A stretch of DNA of 64,000 bases from Cryobacterium sp. Y29. Lineage in GTDB: Bacteria; Actinomycetota; Actinomycetes; Actinomycetales; Microbacteriaceae. Shown one piece after another: positions 61,510 to 64,000 of the stretch. Where the stretch lies: NCBI RefSeq assembly GCF_002929825.1, contig NZ_PJJN01000033.1:176229-240228 (forward strand). Direction: 5' to 3'. The position numbers and the translations under genes are program-made. The notes under the pieces were generated by a model. The model had not been told where the DNA came from. It made no database searches and saw only the letters and a list, made by a program, of their open reading frames with translations. Position 1 is the first letter of the stretch; each line of letters starts with the position of its first letter.

Positions 61510-62229
61510 ATGCAACGTGAATCCTTTGACTACTCCGGCCTGCGCGCCGTCTTCATTAATTGCACCCTCAAACGCAGCCCCGAGGTCAGCAACAGCCAGG
61601 GCATCGTCGACCTCAGTGCCCGCATCATGCAGGAGCAGGGTGTGCACGTAGATCTGGTTCGAGCCGTCGATCATGACATCGCCACCGGCGTTTACCCCGA
61701 CATGACCGAACACGGCTGGAAGACGGATGATTGGCCGTCACTGTTTGCCACGGTGCAGGCCGCCGACATTCTGGTGCTCGCCGGGCCAATCTGGCTCGGC
61801 GACAACGGCTCGGTGACCAAACGCATCGTGGAACGGCTCTATGCCCACTCTGGCGAATTCAACGACGAGGGCCAGTATGTTTTCTATGGCAAGGTTGGCG
61901 GCGCCATCATCACCGGCAACGAAGACGGCGTGAAACACTGCGCGGCGAACCTGCTGTACAGCCTGCAGCACATCGGTTACTCCATTCCGCCCGCTGCCGA
62001 TGCCGGCTGGATCGGCGAGATCGGCCCCGGCCCGAGCTACCTCGACGAAGGATCCGGGGGACCTCAGAATGAATTCACCAACCGCAACGTGACCTTCATG
62101 AGCTGGAACCTCATGCACCTCGCCTCGATCCTGAAAAAAAACGGTGGCATTCCAGCCTTTGGCAATCTTCGCCAAGACTGGGACCGCGGCGAACGCTTTG
62201 GGTTCGAACCGAACCCGGAATATCGGTAG
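61510..62229 (+). CDS. Flavodoxin-like NAD(P)H-dependent oxidoreductase
   Basis: 239 residues from ATG 61510, which has TTTACT 6 bp upstream. It starts RAVFINCTLKRSPEVSNSQG, the FMN-phosphate loop of the NADPH-dependent FMN reductase/flavodoxin_2 fold, and ILVLAGPIWLGDNGSVTKR is the second FMN loop. VGGAIITGNEDGVKH supports the same family. Probable quinone or flavin reductase; the partner is unknown. Confidence 0.83.
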   Translation: MQRESFDYSGLRAVFINCTLKRSPEVSNSQGIVDLSARIMQEQGVHVDLVRAVDHDIATGVYPDMTEHGWKTDDWPSLFATVQAADILVLAGPIWLGDNGSVTKRIVERLYAHSGEFNDEGQYVFYGKVGGAIITGNEDGVKHCAANLLYSLQHIGYSIPPAADAGWIGEIGPGPSYLDEGSGGPQNEFTNRNVTFMSWNLMHLASILKKNGGIPAFGNLRQDWDRGERFGFEPNPEYR

Positions 62230-62375
62230 CTATCAGCAGATCAGGGAACCCGCGGCCCCAAGCACTCTGAACAGATTCTTCCGCCGTTCCTCGTGCACAT
62301 GCCGAGCGCCCTGACGTGCTTGTCACCGGTGGTGCGCGGCAATGGTGACGGCCCCCGTAGCCTTTAGCATGGGGT

Positions 62376-62789
62376 ATGGCCTTCGTCCGCTCCCGCCGTG
62401 CAGCCGGCCGGGGTAGCTACCTCGCGATCGCCGTGTTCGTCCTGGTTTACCTCGTCGGCGCCGTGTACTGGCCAAGGCCGCCCTGGGTGGTCGGGCTCTA
62501 CCTGGTCACGGGTCTCACCTGTTTCACGCTCTACGCGATCGACAAGCGGCGAGCGAAGTGTGGCGGGTGGCGGATATCGGAACGCACCCTGCTGTTCTGG
62601 GGCTTAATCGGCGGCTGGCCGGGCGCGATTGTGGCGCAGCAGGTGCTGCGCCACAAAACCCAGAAGAAAAGCTTTCGAGAAGCATTCTGGGCTACGGTCA
62701 TCGTCAACGTCGTGCTCTTCGCCCTGCTGAGCACTCCGGCATTTGACCGGCTGGTAGCGCAGGCGATCACCGACTTCAGCGTTCTCTAA
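62376..62789 (+). CDS. DUF1294 membrane protein
   Basis: 137 residues. Four hydrophobic helices and the family core LYAIDKRRAKCGGWRISE, LIGGWPGAIVAQQ and RHKTQKKSF. Function unknown. TAGCAT lies 5 bp before the ATG. Its stop overlaps the convergent hypothetical gene by 4 bp. Confidence 0.85.
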   Translation: MAFVRSRRAAGRGSYLAIAVFVLVYLVGAVYWPRPPWVVGLYLVTGLTCFTLYAIDKRRAKCGGWRISERTLLFWGLIGGWPGAIVAQQVLRHKTQKKSFREAFWATVIVNVVLFALLSTPAFDRLVAQAITDFSVL

Positions 62790-63355
62790 TACTCATTGAT
62801 TTCAGGGCTGGTCGCCGCGTCGTGCTTGGCCTGCAAAATAGCGAGGTTGATCAGAACGAAGGCTTCCAGACGTTCGCTCCGGTGTTCGGCGTAGTCGGGC
62901 GCGCGCGGGTCGACGGCCAATTCGATGAGTTTGGACGACACCGCCGAACTGACCTCTTCGCTCGCTGATCGTTGTGCGCTCGCCACTATCCGGGCCACCT
63001 GGTTATTGTCGGCGGCCACGGCGTCGAGGGCGAGCGTCAACCGCTCATGCACGCGAACCCTGAGGGCGAACTGCTTGAGATCGTGGCGTTGGTCGTCGGT
63101 AAAACTCGGCCGCCACTTCATAGTGGCGAGATCTCGCCCCATTCGGCTCACCCGTCGGGCATACTCTTCGTTCTGCCGAGCCAGCCGATGCACTTCGCTA
63201 CGGGCGTTGTCGGCATATCGCGCAGAGTCGTAGTCGAAGTGCTCCCGCAGTGCTCCGACGATGATGTCGTTCTTCACGGCCATCCGCACGGCTGACAACG
63301 CGATGAGCAGGCCTTCATCGACCGTGCGCTCGAGGTCGGGCAGCTCAGCGTTCAC
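62786..63355 (-). CDS. Helical hypothetical protein
   Basis: 189 residues, GTG start. Almost entirely helical and charged, with a probable coiled coil about residues 45-75 (YADNARSEVHRLARQNEEY). No membrane segment or catalytic motif. Related actinobacterial proteins are sometimes labelled asparagine synthase, for which I see no support. Convergent with DUF1294. Confidence 0.65.
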   Translation of the reverse strand: MNAELPDLERTVDEGLLIALSAVRMAVKNDIIVGALREHFDYDSARYADNARSEVHRLARQNEEYARRVSRMGRDLATMKWRPSFTDDQRHDLKQFALRVRVHERLTLALDAVAADNNQVARIVASAQRSASEEVSSAVSSKLIELAVDPRAPDYAEHRSERLEAFVLINLAILQAKHDAATSPEINEY

Positions 63356-63481
63356 ATCGGGTTCACTGACGTGCGCGTGAGCGTCAGCACGACGCCGGGA
63401 CCGGTTCCAAATGATTGCGCCACCACTTCCTTGTGCAGGTGACTTTCATTTTATCGGTGATTCCGTTTGCTACGGCGCGTG

Positions 63482-63739
63482 CTACTGCGCGCAGAGCAGT
63501 GCAAGGAACTCATCGGCCATGCCGAGCTGGTCTTGAAGCCTCTGGCGTCGCGTGACGGTGTCGGTGATGAAGGCATCCAGCTGGTGCCTGGACTCGACGT
63601 TGTCGGCATCCGCTCCACCGCCTTGCCGCAGGTCGATGACCTCGTCATAGTGGCGAATCGTGCGTAGCGACAGCCCGGTCTTCTCGGCGAGTTCGCCGAT
63701 GTGCATCGTGACCACGGACCCGGTCGCGCCTGGTGTCAC
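63482..63739 (-). pseudogene. MerR-family regulator with internal deletion
   Basis: 85 codons from GTG 63739 (AGAAGG 6 bp upstream). The MerR HTH is intact at first: MHIGELAEKTGLSLRTIRHYDEV. It then jumps to a C-terminal coiled coil (QLDAFITDTVTRRQRLQDQL). The wing and second helix pair, about 40 residues present in normal MerR proteins of 120 or so, are missing, without loss of frame. DNA binding is doubtful. A perfect operator palindrome lies upstream at 63771. Confidence 0.6.
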
Positions 63740-63770
63740 CGGGAACCTTCTTTCTCTCAGTCACAATCTA

Positions 63771-63784
63771 CCCTAACGTTAGGG
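63771..63784. promoter_or_regulatory. MerR-type operator palindrome
   Basis: CCCTAACGTTAGGG is a perfect 14-bp palindrome, 32 bp upstream of the MerR gene and 149 bp before the next gene at 63933. CTAACGTTAG cores are typical of TipA-like MerR operators, placed in the spacer of their promoters. Confidence 0.6.
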
Positions 63785-63932
63785 CAGTGTTGCAGGAGTC
63801 GGCTGACATTCCTCTGTGAGCCCACTCTCCCACCAGTGTCCTCGCTGACCGGTGGAGGTGCGCACCGCGGCGCCCACCCAACTCTTCTCTATCCATTTCG
63901 GCCGCACGGCCGGCCCAGCTTCTGGAGGCCTC

Positions 63933-64000
63933 ATGGCCATTGTTCACAAATCCACCGCGCCCAACCGTTACCGAGCGGAACCCTCCGTTCTCACCGCTCT
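63933..64000 (+). CDS. Start of an unidentified gene, cut by window end
   Basis: ATG 63933 with GGAGG 5 bp upstream; 22 codons are visible (MAIVHKSTAPNRYRAEPSVL). Too short to identify. Its position divergent from a MerR gene would fit an efflux pump or other target of that regulator, which is a guess. Confidence 0.5.
   Translation, partial: MAIVHKSTAPNRYRAEPSVLTA

Overview
The window is high-GC, gene-dense DNA from an actinobacterium, most likely a member of the Microbacteriaceae. This placement is an inference. It rests on base composition, a menaquinone and System II cytochrome c maturation block, the 32-residue ribosomal protein bS22, a DUF7882-type small protein next to an alternative sigma factor, a DUF4229 protein, and many starts of the form TANNNT-N6-ATG/GTG that predict leaderless mRNAs.

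Layout. 1-1342: end of an osmoprotectant ABC transporter. 1495-10680: a complete mycofactocin locus. mftR and mftG face one way; mftA, mftB, mftC, an NDMA-dependent alcohol dehydrogenase, mftD, mftE and mftF face the other. MftC with MftB modifies the Val-Tyr end of MftA, MftE releases the modified dipeptide, MftD deaminates it, MftF glycosylates it, the dehydrogenase uses the cofactor and MftG reoxidises it. 10779-16683: a DUF429 protein, then valine-type catabolism (mmsA, mmsB), a LysR regulator and an MHS-family transporter. 16997-18966: a rearranged stretch with truncated genes (DUF1772, AraC, an exported protein). 19090-25344: tRNA-Met, tRNA-Thr, an alpha-glucosidase coupled to a small alarmone synthetase, an M23 peptidase, an inositol monophosphatase-like enzyme, tRNA-Tyr and YajQ.

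25363-42193: fprA, a polyprenyl diphosphate synthase, menG, menF, menD, menA, menE and menC, with a sigma factor and a DUF7882 protein inside the block. The cytochrome c genes ccsB, resB, ccdA and resA and a phosphatase follow. Quinone supply and haem-protein maturation are therefore together, which fits an aerobic respiratory chain that could take electrons from MftG. 42271-53365: aspS of archaeal type, a glutaredoxin-like protein, bS22, an ArsR regulator, the K+ uptake pair ktrB/ktrA, proC, a frameshifted cation-efflux gene, tadA, upp, a Cys-rich leader peptide before a winged-helix regulator, a MarR regulator and an SDR enzyme. 53369-54832: an FeS-type photolyase-related protein.

54904-61323: a 6.4-kb integrative element in tRNA-Arg, bounded by 39-bp repeats of the tRNA 3' end. 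It carries an AlbA_2/Schlafen-like ATPase-type protein, a serine resolvase, an unknown two-anchor membrane protein, a decayed ISL3 transposase and a tyrosine integrase whose 5' end is fused to the IS remnant. 61510-64000: a flavodoxin-like oxidoreductase, DUF1294, a helical hypothetical protein, an internally deleted MerR regulator with a perfect palindromic operator, and the start of one more gene.

No CRISPR array, rRNA gene or replication origin was seen. The most unusual points are the predicted leaderless Cys leader peptide, the 14-codon ORF abutting the sigma-factor start, the island with putative arm-type integrase sites, the Cys-rich MftC tail, and the 11-bp helical-phase repeats between mftD and mftE.
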